From positions 62,001 to 126,000 of the forward strand of contig JADJMH010000002.1 of NCBI GenBank assembly GCA_016709675.1: a DNA stretch of 64,000 bases, written 5' to 3'. The position numbers and the translations under genes are program-made. Shown here piece after piece: positions 39,106-48,852 of this stretch. This stretch comes from Candidatus Accumulibacter proximus. Lineage in GTDB: Bacteria > Pseudomonadota > Gammaproteobacteria > Burkholderiales > Rhodocyclaceae. The notes under the pieces were generated by a model. It saw only the letters and a list, made by a program, of their open reading frames with translations, did not search any database and was not told the DNA's origin. Every line of letters starts with the position of its first letter. Position 1 is the stretch's first letter.

Positions 39106-39934
39106 GACGCGGGTGATCACCGCGGTCTTCCTCTTTGCCGCTTTCTTCCTTGCCCTCTTTTACCTGTCACCGCTCGGTTGGCTGTTGTTTGTCACTGCCG
39201 TCGCCGCGGTCGCAGCCTGGGAGTGGGGAGGGCTGATGCACCTGAGTGGGGGACCCCGGATTGCGCTGGGCGCCCTGCTGGGCACTGCCTGCGCTGCCGT
39301 GGCTGTTGCCGAACCAGCGGCGGTTGGCCTGGGTACTGGGTTTTCAGAGGCGGCCTGGCGCCTGGGTGCGTATTTCTATCTACCGGCTGCCACCTTCTGG
39401 TTGTTGCTCGTACCGATCTGGCTGCGACGGCGCTGGCCTCTTGCCAACCCGGTTCTCGCTCTGGCAACCGGCGCGATGCTGCTGCTGCCGGTATGGCTGG
39501 CGCTTGTCCAGCTGCGGCAGGCGGGTCCGCTGGTTTTGCTGGCGATCATGGGCGTCGTCTGGCTGGCGGACATCGGAGCGTATTTTGCCGGCCGTCGCTT
39601 TGGCAAACACAAGCTGGCGCCCGGTATCAGCCCGGGCAAGACCTGGGAAGGTGCGATCGGTGGCACCGTCGCGGTCGTCGCTTATGGGTTCCTGCTGTCG
39701 TCGAAGCTGCCGCCGACTCTGGCGGGAAATCGTCTCCTGTTGCTGATGGTGCTGGTCCTGCTGACGGTGATCAGCATCCTTGGCGATCTCTTTGAGTCGC
39801 TGTTGAAGCGCCAGGCGGGCCTGAAAGATAGCAGCACTGTGCTGCCGGGTCATGGGGGTGTGCTTGACCGGATCGACAGCCTCACGTCGACGCTACCGCT
39901 GGTCGCCCTCGTCTGGCTGGTGACGCGGTCTTGA
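39098..39934 (+). CDS. cdsA: Phosphatidate cytidylyltransferase CdsA
   Basis: A 278-residue polytopic inner-membrane enzyme converting phosphatidic acid and CTP to CDP-diacylglycerol. Signature SPGKTWEGAIGG and KDSSTVLPGHGGVLDRIDS. About eight hydrophobic helices. A second, divergent CdsA-like gene is at 50357 in the ynb-like cluster; this copy is the housekeeping one. Confidence 0.97.
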   Translation: MLRTRVITAVFLFAAFFLALFYLSPLGWLLFVTAVAAVAAWEWGGLMHLSGGPRIALGALLGTACAAVAVAEPAAVGLGTGFSEAAWRLGAYFYLPAATFWLLLVPIWLRRRWPLANPVLALATGAMLLLPVWLALVQLRQAGPLVLLAIMGVVWLADIGAYFAGRRFGKHKLAPGISPGKTWEGAIGGTVAVVAYGFLLSSKLPPTLAGNRLLLLMVLVLLTVISILGDLFESLLKRQAGLKDSSTVLPGHGGVLDRIDSLTSTLPLVALVWLVTRS

Positions 39935-41139
39935 TGGCTTCCGGCGTCGGTACGCAGCAACTCACGATCCTCGGGTCGACCGGTTCCATCGGTGTCAACA
40001 CGTTGGATGTCGTGCGCCGTCACCCGCGACGTTATCGGGTGGTGGCGCTATGCGCGCACAGCCAGGTGGGTCGCCTGTTCGAACAATGCCTCGAGTTTCA
40101 GCCGCGTCATGCCGTCGTAGGCGATTCCTCTCTGGCGGCCGAGTTGGCTGCGCGTCTGGCCGTCGCAGGCTGTCCGACCGAAGTCTCGCACGGCCCCGAG
40201 GCGCTGCTGCGCATGGTGGAGTTGCCGGAAGTGGATACGGTGATGGCGGCCATCGTGGGCGCAGCGGGTTTGGCGCCCACTCTCGCGGCGGCCAACGCCG
40301 GCAAGAAAATCCTTCTTGCCAACAAGGAAGCCCTGGTCATGGCCGGCCCCGTTTTCATGCGCGCGGTGCGCGAGAGCGGCGCGACCCTGTTGCCGATTGA
40401 CAGCGAACACAATGCCATTTTCCAGTCACTGCCAAGCAATTACTCCGGTAACGCCGCTGAAAGCGGCGTGCTGGGCCTGTCGCTGACCGCGTCGGGTGGA
40501 CCCTTCCTCGGGATGGCTGTGTCGGACCTCGAGTCTGTCAGCCCTGAACAGGCCTGCGCTCATCCGAACTGGGTCATGGGGCGAAAAATATCGGTCGATT
40601 CTGCGACCATGATGAACAAGGGCCTGGAGGTGATCGAGGCGCACTGGCTGTTCAACGTCCCGGCTGACAGGATTCAGGTGATCATTCATCCGCAAAGCGT
40701 CATTCATTCGCTCGTTCAGTATGCCGATGGATCAGTGATCGCCGAGCTCGGCAATCCGGACATGCGGACGCCGATCGCCCACGCTCTGGCGTATCCGCAG
40801 CGGATCGCGGCCGGCGTCGAGCCGCTTGATTTATACCAGGTAGCGTCGCTGCACTTCGCGCGGCCCGACCTTGAGCGTTTTCCGTGTCTGGCCCTGGCTT
40901 ATCGCGCCCTCGGTGAAGGGGGCAGTGCGCCGACGACCCTGAATGCTGCCAACGAGGTGGCGGTGCAGGCCTTTCTTGAGCGGCGTATCGGTTTCACCGC
41001 AATTCCCCTGGTCATCGCAGCAGTCATGGATCAGCTGCCGCTAGCCAAGCCGCTCGATTCACTCGCAGATGTCCTGGTTGCTGACCGGATGGCGAGGGAA
41101 ACGGCCCAGCTGTGCATTGCGGCGAGGCATCCCGGATGA
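39934..41139 (+). CDS. dxr: 1-deoxy-D-xylulose 5-phosphate reductoisomerase
   Basis: A 401-residue NADPH enzyme of the MEP isoprenoid pathway. GSTGSIGVNTLDVV (NADPH loop), ANKEALVMAG, PIDSEHNAIFQ (metal ligands D and E), HPNWVMGRKISVDSATMMNKGLE. ATG 39934 overlaps the cdsA stop (TGATG). Confidence 0.97.
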   Translation: MASGVGTQQLTILGSTGSIGVNTLDVVRRHPRRYRVVALCAHSQVGRLFEQCLEFQPRHAVVGDSSLAAELAARLAVAGCPTEVSHGPEALLRMVELPEVDTVMAAIVGAAGLAPTLAAANAGKKILLANKEALVMAGPVFMRAVRESGATLLPIDSEHNAIFQSLPSNYSGNAAESGVLGLSLTASGGPFLGMAVSDLESVSPEQACAHPNWVMGRKISVDSATMMNKGLEVIEAHWLFNVPADRIQVIIHPQSVIHSLVQYADGSVIAELGNPDMRTPIAHALAYPQRIAAGVEPLDLYQVASLHFARPDLERFPCLALAYRALGEGGSAPTTLNAANEVAVQAFLERRIGFTAIPLVIAAVMDQLPLAKPLDSLADVLVADRMARETAQLCIAARHPG

Positions 41140-42503
41140 GCAGCTTTCTCTATTACCTTGTGGCTTTCGCCGTGGCTCTGGGAATCCTGGTTGTCGTCCA
41201 TGAGTTCGGGCACTATCTCGCGGCGCGCTGGACCGGCGTCAAGGTCTTGCGCTTCTCGGTCGGCTTTGGTCGGCCCCTGTGGGAGCGGCGTCTGGGCCAG
41301 GATGGCACTGTGTGGGCCATTGCTGCCTTTCCGCTGGGTGGCTATGTCAAGATGCTCGACGAGCGTGAAGGTGAGGTAGCGCCCGAGGAGTTGCACCGGA
41401 GCTTCAACCGGCAGCCGGTGCAATGGCGGATGCTGATCGTTGCGGCGGGGCCGGCAGCCAACTTCGTCCTCGCGATCGTGCTCTACTGGGGGTTGTTCTG
41501 GTATGGCAGCGAAGAATTCAAGCCAGTTCTGGGCGTCCCGGCGATTGCGAGTCCAGCCGCCGTGGCGGGGCTGGAAGACGGTGACCTGGTCCGCCAGGTT
41601 GGCGGCGAGAAGGTGCAGACCTGGCAGGAGATGCGCTGGGTCCTGCTGCAGCGGGGCGTTGACCAGGATCAGATTGATCTCGAGGTGATCAACCTGCGCA
41701 ACGAGATTTCGATTCGCCGCCTGGATGTCTCGGCCGTCCGAAGGTCGGGCTGGGAGGGTGACGCGCTTGAACGCCTCGGCTTCAGCATGTTCCGTCCCCG
41801 CCTGCCAGCAGTCATCGGCAAGGTCAACCCGAACAGTGCTGCCGACGCGGCGGGGCTGCGTCCGGGGGACGAAATCCTGACCATCGATGACCAGGAAGTC
41901 AGCAGCTGGGCTGACGTGGTGAGCGCTGTTCGCCAGTCGCCAGGCAAGCCACTGCTTCTGGAAGTCATGCGTCAGGGTGCGACAACTCAGATCCCGGTCA
42001 CGCCGGCGGTCGTCGACGAAGAGGGGCGGGCAATCGGCCGCATCGGTGCATCGGTCAGCAATACCGGTCAGGCGCGCGCGCAGTTGATGACCACCGTCAG
42101 TTACGGCCCACTGCCGGCGCTGGGCAAAGCGGTTGTCGAGACCTGGGACAAGTCGGCGTTTACCCTGCGGATGATCGGCAAGATGATTACCGGCGAGGTT
42201 TCGTGGCGAAACATCAGCGGCCCGGTGACCATTGCGGATTACGCCGGCCAGTCGGCGAGGCTGGGCGTCGATTACTACCTCAAGTTCCTGGCGCTGGTGA
42301 GCATCAGCCTGGGCGTTCTCAACCTGCTGCCGATCCCGATTCTGGACGGCGGGCATTTGTTGTATTATCTCGTCGAAATCATCAAGCGTGGGCCAGTCTC
42401 CGAGCGAGCCATGGAAATTGGTCAGCAAATCGGCCTGACTCTCCTGCTCATGCTTATGGCGTTCGCCTTCTACAACGACATCAATCGATTGTTCTCCGGC
42501 TGA
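41136..42503 (+). CDS. rseP: Site-2 protease RseP
   Basis: A 455-residue intramembrane zinc metalloprotease of the sigma-E pathway. HEFGH motif at residues 22-26 in the first helix, two PDZ domains (VAGLEDGDLVRQVGGE; AAGLRPGDEILTIDDQ) and the C-terminal NLLPIPILDGGHLLYYL with the third zinc ligand. ATG 41136 overlaps the dxr stop (ATGA). It precedes bamA. Confidence 0.97.
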   Translation: MSSFLYYLVAFAVALGILVVVHEFGHYLAARWTGVKVLRFSVGFGRPLWERRLGQDGTVWAIAAFPLGGYVKMLDEREGEVAPEELHRSFNRQPVQWRMLIVAAGPAANFVLAIVLYWGLFWYGSEEFKPVLGVPAIASPAAVAGLEDGDLVRQVGGEKVQTWQEMRWVLLQRGVDQDQIDLEVINLRNEISIRRLDVSAVRRSGWEGDALERLGFSMFRPRLPAVIGKVNPNSAADAAGLRPGDEILTIDDQEVSSWADVVSAVRQSPGKPLLLEVMRQGATTQIPVTPAVVDEEGRAIGRIGASVSNTGQARAQLMTTVSYGPLPALGKAVVETWDKSAFTLRMIGKMITGEVSWRNISGPVTIADYAGQSARLGVDYYLKFLALVSISLGVLNLLPIPILDGGHLLYYLVEIIKRGPVSERAMEIGQQIGLTLLLMLMAFAFYNDINRLFSG

Positions 42504-42507
42504 GCTT

Positions 42508-44790
42508 ATGAAGAAAAACCTGCTTGCAGGTCTGATGGCGACCTTTTTTTTCTCCAGTGCGGCCGCCATGGAGCCGTTCACGGTCAAGGACATTCGCCTT
42601 GAGGGGATTCAACGTGTCGAGGCCGGGACGGTGTTCAGCTATCTGCCGGTCAAGGTTGGCGACACGATGACCGACGAAAAGGCCGCGCAGGCGATCAAGA
42701 CCCTGTTTGCGACCGGCTTCTTCAAGGACGTAAGGATCGAGGTCGATAATGGGGTGGTCATTGTTGTGCTGGCGGAACGTCCCGCCATTGCGCAGATCGA
42801 TTTCGTCGGTCTGAAGGAGTTCGACCAGGATCAGCTGATCAAGGGCCTGAAGGAAGTAGGCGTCGCGGTCTCGCGCACCTTTGACCGCGCCACGCTCGAA
42901 AAGGCCGAACAGGAGTTGAAGCGTCAGTATCTGTCGCGTGGCAGGTACGCTGCGACGATCACCACGACGATCACGCCGCTGGATCGTAACCGCGTGGCGA
43001 TCAACTTCAATGTCGACGAAGGTGAGACGGCAAAGATCAAGCAGATCAATATCGTCGGAGTTCAGGCCTTCAGGGAGAAGGATCTGCTGGCCGTGCTGCA
43101 GCAGAAGACACCGACCTGGATCAGCTGGTATACCAAGAGTGACCAGTATTCGAAGCAGAAGCTGTCGGCCGACCTCGAGACGCTGCGATCCTATTACCTT
43201 GATCGTGGCTACCTGGAATTCAGCGTCGAGTCGACGCAGGTGTCGATCACGCCTGACAAAAAGGAAATCTACATCACGATCAGCATCAACGAAGGCGAGC
43301 GTTATCTCGTATCGTCGGTGAAGCTGGCTGGCGATCTGACGCTGCCCGAGGAGGAGTTCAGGAAGGCGGTCAAGATCAAGCCGGGGGAAGTCTTCTCGCG
43401 CGAAAAGCTCAACGAGAGTACCAAGGCCATCTCCGACAAGCTTGGCGCCCAGGGCTATGCGTTCGCCAACGTGAATGCCGCGCCGGAACTCGACAAGGAG
43501 AAGCGCCAGGTCGCGTTCACCATATTCGTCGATCCGGGCAAGCGGACCTATGTCCGTCGGGTCAATGTGACCGGCAACACGAAGACGCGCGACGAGGTGA
43601 TTCGTCAGGAAATGCGTCAGATGGAAGGTGCCTGGTACGACGCCGACCGGGTCGCGGCGTCGCGTGAGCGGATCGACCGAACGAACTACTTTGCCGAAGT
43701 CAATGTGGAAACGCCGCCGGTGCCGGGGACCATCGATCAGGTCGATGTCAACGTCAACGTTGTCGAGAAGTCGACCGGCAACATCTCGATCGGTGCGGGC
43801 TACTCGAGTGCCGAGAAAGTGATTCTTTCCGGTTCGATCTCGCAATCCAACATCTTCGGCAGCGGCAAGTTCCTCTCCCTGCAGGTCAATACCGGCAAGT
43901 TGAACCGTACGCTCGGCATCAACTACACCAATCCCTATTTCACGGTGGATGGCATCAGCCAGGGTTTTGACCTTTACCACCGCAAGCTCAACCCGACCTC
44001 GCTCGGCTATGCCTTCGAGTCAACGTCAACCGGTGGTGGCATCCGTTTCGGTTTTCCGATTGACGAGAAGGAATCGCTCAATTTCGGCCTGGCGATCGAT
44101 CAGACGACGATCGACATCACACCGATCACCATCGCGACGCCGATCCAGTACATCCAGTTTCAGGCGGAACACGGCGACTCGAACATCACGCTGCCGGCGA
44201 CCGTGTCGTGGACCCGGGATACCAGGAACAGTGCCATTTATACGACCAGCGGCGGAGTCCAGAAGGCGGCTGTGGAGGTGGCCGTTCCCGGTGTCGACCT
44301 GACCTTTTATCGGCTGACCTACCAGAACCAACACTACTTCTCGCTGACCAAAGACCTGGTCCTCATGGTCAATGCCGAACTGGGTTACGCAGATGGCTTG
44401 CAGGGGCAGACCCTGCCGTTCTACAAGAATTTCTACGCCGGTGGCGTCGGCTCGGTTCGCGGCTATGACACCGCCAGCCTCGGTCCGGTGGATCCCCTGT
44501 ATCCCGATACGCGACTCGGCGGGACCCGCAAGGCCGTGTTCAACGCCGAACTCTTGATGCCGTTCCCCGGCTTCGACAAGGCCTTGCGTCTTGGCCCCTT
44601 CTTCGATGCCGGCAACGTGTACACCGACAAGTACACCTTTGCGGACGAAGGGCTGCGCATGTCGGTGGGCTTGACGGCCGCCTGGATCTCGCCGCTGGGG
44701 CCATTGAAATTCAGTTACGGCCAGCCGATCAATGAGCAAAGTAATGATAAACTGCAAAAGTTTCAGTTCCAGATGGGGACGACCTTTTAA
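42508..44790 (+). CDS. bamA: Outer membrane protein assembly factor BamA
   Basis: A 760-residue Omp85 protein. Signal peptide (LLAGLMATFFFSSAAAM), five POTRA domains (about 22-420; first VKDIRLEGIQRVEAGTVFSYL), and a C-terminal 16-strand barrel. The lid-loop motif is VRGYDTASLGP (usual VRGF with Tyr). The protein ends in the expected terminal Phe (FQFQMGTTF). It is 4 bp after rseP and upstream of skp, the standard order. Confidence 0.98.
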   Translation: MKKNLLAGLMATFFFSSAAAMEPFTVKDIRLEGIQRVEAGTVFSYLPVKVGDTMTDEKAAQAIKTLFATGFFKDVRIEVDNGVVIVVLAERPAIAQIDFVGLKEFDQDQLIKGLKEVGVAVSRTFDRATLEKAEQELKRQYLSRGRYAATITTTITPLDRNRVAINFNVDEGETAKIKQINIVGVQAFREKDLLAVLQQKTPTWISWYTKSDQYSKQKLSADLETLRSYYLDRGYLEFSVESTQVSITPDKKEIYITISINEGERYLVSSVKLAGDLTLPEEEFRKAVKIKPGEVFSREKLNESTKAISDKLGAQGYAFANVNAAPELDKEKRQVAFTIFVDPGKRTYVRRVNVTGNTKTRDEVIRQEMRQMEGAWYDADRVAASRERIDRTNYFAEVNVETPPVPGTIDQVDVNVNVVEKSTGNISIGAGYSSAEKVILSGSISQSNIFGSGKFLSLQVNTGKLNRTLGINYTNPYFTVDGISQGFDLYHRKLNPTSLGYAFESTSTGGGIRFGFPIDEKESLNFGLAIDQTTIDITPITIATPIQYIQFQAEHGDSNITLPATVSWTRDTRNSAIYTTSGGVQKAAVEVAVPGVDLTFYRLTYQNQHYFSLTKDLVLMVNAELGYADGLQGQTLPFYKNFYAGGVGSVRGYDTASLGPVDPLYPDTRLGGTRKAVFNAELLMPFPGFDKALRLGPFFDAGNVYTDKYTFADEGLRMSVGLTAAWISPLGPLKFSYGQPINEQSNDKLQKFQFQMGTTF

Positions 44791-44805
44791 TCCAGGAGAA
44801 TTAGC

Positions 44806-45324
44806 TTGAAGAGAACGATTGCCACGCTGCTTGTGGCGCTGATGGCCTCGTTGCCGCTGTCTTACGCTTCGGCGGTGGAACAGCTGAAGATCGGTTACGT
44901 CAATACCCAGCGGCTTTTCCGGGACGCACCAGCGGCGGTGAGAGCTGCCAAGAAGATCGAGCAGGAGTTCTCCAAGCGTGACCAGGACTTGCAACGTCTG
45001 GCCAAGCAGGTTCAGGGCTTGCAGGAGTCGCTCGAAAAGGGCGGCCTGACCATGGCTGAATCGGAGCGCCGCGCCAAGGAGAAGGATCTCGCTGAACTGT
45101 CGAGAGAGTTCCAGCGCAAGCAACGCGAATTCCGCGAGGATTTGAACCTGCGCCAGAATGAAGAGAATGCTGCGATCATCGAGAAGGCCAACAAGGCGAT
45201 CAAGCAGCTTGCCGATAGCGAGAAGTACGATCTGATCGTTCAGGATGTCGTTTGGGTCAGCCCGCGGCTCGACATGACCGACAAGGTCATCAAGGCGCTG
45301 TCGGATGCCAAGGACACGAAGTAA
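44806..45324 (+). CDS. skp: Periplasmic chaperone Skp/OmpH
   Basis: 172 residues. Starts at TTG 44806 with AGGAGA 6 nt upstream. Signal peptide (TIATLLVALMASLPLSYASA), then the beta core IGYVNTQRLFRDAPA and the two long coiled-coil tentacle helices. It delivers nascent outer-membrane proteins to BamA. It is 15 bp after bamA and just upstream of the ruined lpxD. Confidence 0.95.
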   Translation: MKRTIATLLVALMASLPLSYASAVEQLKIGYVNTQRLFRDAPAAVRAAKKIEQEFSKRDQDLQRLAKQVQGLQESLEKGGLTMAESERRAKEKDLAELSREFQRKQREFREDLNLRQNEENAAIIEKANKAIKQLADSEKYDLIVQDVVWVSPRLDMTDKVIKALSDAKDTK

Positions 45325-45353
45325 TCGACGCCCCTTGACGGAGTTCATGTGCC

Positions 45354-45858
45354 AGGAGGTCTGCGTTAAACGAGATCGTCGCCCGCCTCGGCGGAGTCCT
45401 GTAGCGTGACGCAGACCGGTCGGCTGGTGATTGGTGGCGACGGCGAAATCGCTGGCATTGCCTCGATCGATCGTGGCGCGCTCGACGACACCCTGATCGG
45501 TGATGGCGGCAAGCTCGACAATCAGATTCAGATCGGCGACGGCCTCAGCATTGACGACCATGCCGCAATGGCCGGTTGCCTTGGCGTTGCCGGCAGCAGC
45601 CGCAGCGGCCGCTGGTGCACCGTCGGCGTGGCGGGCATGATCATCGGCCACCTGGAGCCTGGCGACGACGTAGGTATCTCCGCAGGCGCCATGGTCACCC
45701 GCAACGCATCCAGACCTGGTCAGTACAAAAGCATTTCCCCGATCGAGGCGCACAGTGAGTGGCTGCACAAAGCGCCGCAGATCAAGCGCCTCGCCAAACT
45801 TGCCGAGCGGGTTGCCGGGCTTGAGAAGAAACCTGGACTAATGGAGAAGACGTCTTGA
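45354..45858 (+). pseudogene. lpxD: lpxD remnant: start codon lost, central ~190 codons deleted, catalytic His replaced
   Basis: LpxD adds the second hydroxyacyl chain in lipid A synthesis and is normally about 340 residues. Here a perfect AGGAGG (45354-45359) sits in front of TTA (45366), where ATG/TTG is expected. The normal N-terminal codons LNEIVARLGGVL follow and end in TAG. Sequence then resumes at about residue 210 of a normal LpxD (45406, GTG, 150 codons): IDRGALDDTLIGDGGKLDNQIQ, AGMIIGHLEPGDD, and the end LAKLAERVAGLEKK. The catalytic His position (I-x-HNV in active LpxD) reads IGDGL. A truncated left-handed beta-helix could be made from GTG 45406 but should be inactive. fabZ overlaps its stop. 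Confidence 0.88.
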
Positions 45859-46301
45859 ATGCAATGGATATACACGAGATCATCGAGCATCTCCCGCATC
45901 GCTATCCCTTCCTGCTGGTGGATCGGGTGGTCGATTGCGAGCCAGGCAAGTCCATCCATGCCTACAAGAACGTGACGATCAACGAACCCTTTTTCGTTGG
46001 ACACTTTCCGCATCACCCGGTGATGCCGGGGGTGCTGATCATGGAGGCTCTGGCGCAGGCTTGCGGCATCCTCTCGTTCAGGACCCTTGGCGAAAAGCCC
46101 GACCTGACTTCACTTTTCTACTTCGTCGGAATCGACAAGGCGCGCTTCAAGAAGACGGTGACCGCGGGTGACCAGTTGCACCTGCATGTCCGGATCCAGC
46201 GCCAGTTTCGCAATATCTGGAAGTTCGAAGCGGTGGCCTCTGTCGACGGGGAGACCGTCGCCGAGGCCGAGCTGATGTGCGCCAAGAGCAACCTCACCTG
46301 A
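45855..46301 (+). CDS. fabZ: 3-hydroxyacyl-ACP dehydratase FabZ
   Basis: A hot-dog fold dehydratase of fatty acid elongation. 148 residues from TTG 45855 (GGAGA 7 nt upstream, overlapping the lpxD stop) or 145 from ATG 45864. Catalytic His and Glu in GHFPHHPVMPGVLIMEALAQ. It remains intact although the preceding lpxD is destroyed, so the operon is still under selection downstream. Confidence 0.97.
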   Translation: MNAMDIHEIIEHLPHRYPFLLVDRVVDCEPGKSIHAYKNVTINEPFFVGHFPHHPVMPGVLIMEALAQACGILSFRTLGEKPDLTSLFYFVGIDKARFKKTVTAGDQLHLHVRIQRQFRNIWKFEAVASVDGETVAEAELMCAKSNLT

Positions 46302-46320
46302 GATCCGGGATACTGGGACC

Positions 46321-47091
46321 ATGATTCATCCAAGTGCAATCATCCATCCCGGCGCGCGACTCGGCGTGAACGTTGAAGTCGGCGCTTTTTCGATCATCGG
46401 CGAGCATGTCGAGATTGGTGACAAGACGGTGATCGGGCCACATGTGGTGATCGCCGGCCGGACGCGAATCGGGTGCGACAATCGCATTTATCAGTTCTCG
46501 TCGCTGGGCGAGGCGCCGCAGGACAAGAAGTACGCTGGCGAGCCGACCTGCCTGGAGATTGGTGATCGCAACACGATTCGCGAGTTCTGCACCTTCAACG
46601 TCGGCACTGCCCAGGACGTGGGGATCACCCGCGTCGGCGACGACAACTGGATCATGGCCTATGTTCATATTGCGCATGATTGCCAGGTTGGCAACCGGAC
46701 CATCTTTGCCAACAATGCGCAGTTGGCTGGCCATGTCCATGTCGACGACTGGGCGATCCTCGGTGGCTTCACCGGGGTTCACCAGTTCTGCCGAATTGGG
46801 GCACACACCATGACCGCCGCCGGATCAGTGGTCGTGCAGGACGTCCCTCCTTACGTGATGGCCGCCGGAAACACTGCCGGCCCCTACGGAATCAACGCCG
46901 AGGGGCTGAAGCGGCGGGGTTTTTCTCCCGAGGCCATGCTGGCTCTGAAACGTGCCTACCGGACGATCTACAAGTCGGGGCTGATGCTCGACGAGGCGCG
47001 AACCAAACTCAAGGAAGATGTCGTCGGACATCCGGAGATCCAGCCGCTGATCGACTTCATTACGGTGTCGAAGCGCGGCATCATTCGATGA
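46321..47091 (+). CDS. lpxA: UDP-N-acetylglucosamine acyltransferase LpxA
   Basis: 256 residues, first step of lipid A. Left-handed beta-helix hexapeptides from residue 2, catalytic His in VHIAHDCQVGN, then GHVHVDDWAILGGFTGVHQF and a C-terminal helical domain. It is complete and normal in length, 19 bp after fabZ. Confidence 0.98.
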   Translation: MIHPSAIIHPGARLGVNVEVGAFSIIGEHVEIGDKTVIGPHVVIAGRTRIGCDNRIYQFSSLGEAPQDKKYAGEPTCLEIGDRNTIREFCTFNVGTAQDVGITRVGDDNWIMAYVHIAHDCQVGNRTIFANNAQLAGHVHVDDWAILGGFTGVHQFCRIGAHTMTAAGSVVVQDVPPYVMAAGNTAGPYGINAEGLKRRGFSPEAMLALKRAYRTIYKSGLMLDEARTKLKEDVVGHPEIQPLIDFITVSKRGIIR

Positions 47092-48275
47092 CCCCGGCGG
47101 TGGTCCGCATTGCCATGGTGGCTGGTGAGGCATCGGGCGACCTGCTCGCCAGCCAGCTGATGCAGGCACTGCGGGCCAGACTGCCGAACGCGGTGTTCTT
47201 CGGTGTGGGCGGTCCGAAGATGGCCGGTCTGGGCTTCGACGCCTGGCATCCGCTCGAGAAGCTGGCCGTCCGCGGTTACGTCGAAGTGCTCAGGCACTAT
47301 CGCGAAATCCTCGGCATCCGGCGCGACCTCAAGCGTCGTCTACTGGCCGATCCACCGGACATCTTCATCGGCGTGGACGCGCCGGACTTCAACCTGGGTC
47401 TGGAAAAGGTGCTCAAGCAGCACGGTATTCCGACCATCCACTACGTCAGCCCATCGATCTGGGCCTGGCGCGGCGAGCGCATCCACAAGATTGGCGCCGC
47501 CGTATCACGCGTCCTGGCGCTTTTTCCCTTCGAGCCCGTGCTTTACGAAAAGCAGGGAATCCCGGTGAGCTACGTCGGCCATCCTCTGGCCGACATGCTG
47601 CCACTCGAGGATGGCCGCGAGGGGGCGCGGACGCTGCTCGGCCTGTCAGCGGAGGAACCGGTGTTCGCTCTCCTGCCGGGTAGTCGGCAATCCGAGTTGC
47701 AGTACATGTCGGAGCCCTTCATTGAGGCCGCTCGCAGGATACACGACGAGATCCCGGCGGCTGTCTTTCTCGTGCCGCTGGCGACTCGCGAGACGCGTGC
47801 GCTGTTCGAAAGCGCGCTGCATCGGTGCGCGGCGCAGCAACTGCCGATCCGTCTACTGTTTGGTCATGCGCATCAGGCGATGATGGCCGCCGACATCGTT
47901 TTGCTGGCGAGCGGGACGGCGACACTCGAGGCGGCTCTCCTGAAGCGACCGATGGTCATCGCGTACAAGGTGGCGCCGCTGTCCTATCGCCTGTGGCGGC
48001 GCATCGGTGGCTATCTGCCGTACGTTGGTCTGCCGAACATACTTTCCGGCCAGTTCGTGGTGCCGGAGTTTCTGCAGGACGATGCGACGCCCGAGAACCT
48101 TGCGCAGGCGCTGCTCAATCTCTACGCGGACAAAACAGTGTGCGCCCGGCTCAAGGAGGGATTCCGGCTCATGCATCTGCAACTGCGGCAGAATGCCGCC
48201 GAGAAGGCAGCGGCGGCGGTTCTCACCTGCCTGCCGGCGGCGCTGCGCGACCATGCCGGCCCTGCTGCAGGCTGA
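47088..48275 (+). CDS. lpxB: Lipid-A-disaccharide synthase LpxB
   Basis: A 395-residue GT-B glycosyltransferase joining UDP-diacylglucosamine and lipid X. VAGEASGDLLASQLMQAL, YVSPSIWAWRGERI, LLPGSRQSELQ, LASGTATLEAAL. ATG 47088 overlaps the lpxA stop (ATGA). The open frame from 46680 lies inside lpxA and is not used. Confidence 0.97.
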   Translation: MTPAVVRIAMVAGEASGDLLASQLMQALRARLPNAVFFGVGGPKMAGLGFDAWHPLEKLAVRGYVEVLRHYREILGIRRDLKRRLLADPPDIFIGVDAPDFNLGLEKVLKQHGIPTIHYVSPSIWAWRGERIHKIGAAVSRVLALFPFEPVLYEKQGIPVSYVGHPLADMLPLEDGREGARTLLGLSAEEPVFALLPGSRQSELQYMSEPFIEAARRIHDEIPAAVFLVPLATRETRALFESALHRCAAQQLPIRLLFGHAHQAMMAADIVLLASGTATLEAALLKRPMVIAYKVAPLSYRLWRRIGGYLPYVGLPNILSGQFVVPEFLQDDATPENLAQALLNLYADKTVCARLKEGFRLMHLQLRQNAAEKAAAAVLTCLPAALRDHAGPAAG

Positions 48276-48852
48276 AGGACTGGTCTGCGGCGTTGACGAG
48301 GCCGGGCGTGGTCCGCTCGCCGGACCGGTTGTCGCCGCGGCGGTGATCCTCGACCCGGCCAGACCGATCGATGGCCTCAACGATTCCAAGCGGCTTTCCG
48401 CCAGGCGCCGTGCATTCCTTGCCGAGCAGATCCGGTGCAGCGCGCTGGCCTGGGCTGTGGCGGCAGCGAGCGTCGAGGAAATCGACCGGATCAATATCCT
48501 CCAGGCCAGCCTGCTGGCGATGCAGCGGGCAGTGACGGCTCTCGTCGACAAATATCGCTTCCTTCCCGTCGAGGTGCTGGTCGATGGCAATCGCTGCCCG
48601 GAACTGGCGTACCCGGTGGCGGCCATCATTGGCGGCGATGGCAAGATCGCCGCCATCGCGGCGGCGTCGATCCTCGCCAAGACCGTCCGCGACGACGGCA
48701 TGCGCGAACTGCACGCCGCCTATCCGCAGTACGGTTTTGACCGCCACATGGGCTATCCGACCGCGCTTCACCTGCAGGCGCTGGGTGAACACGGCGCCAG
48801 TCCGCACCATCGTCGGAGCTTTGGCCCGGTCGCGCGGCTCAGCAAGCCATGA
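48253..48852 (+). CDS. rnhB: Ribonuclease HII
   Basis: A 199-residue type 2 RNase H removing RNA from RNA/DNA hybrids. DEAGRGPLAGPVVAAAVIL with the first catalytic acids, LVDGNR, AAIAAASILAKTVRD and the DRHMGYPTALH end. ATG 48253 overlaps lpxB by 23 nt; frame-shadow extension upstream rejected. Confidence 0.96.
   Translation: MPALLQAEGLVCGVDEAGRGPLAGPVVAAAVILDPARPIDGLNDSKRLSARRRAFLAEQIRCSALAWAVAAASVEEIDRINILQASLLAMQRAVTALVDKYRFLPVEVLVDGNRCPELAYPVAAIIGGDGKIAAIAAASILAKTVRDDGMRELHAAYPQYGFDRHMGYPTALHLQALGEHGASPHHRRSFGPVARLSKP

Noticed and set aside
45406..45858. Treating the 150-codon frame as an intact short LpxD
   Set aside because: It lacks the N-terminal uridine-binding domain and most hexapeptide repeats, and a disabled lpxD start with its own ribosome binding site is visible upstream.
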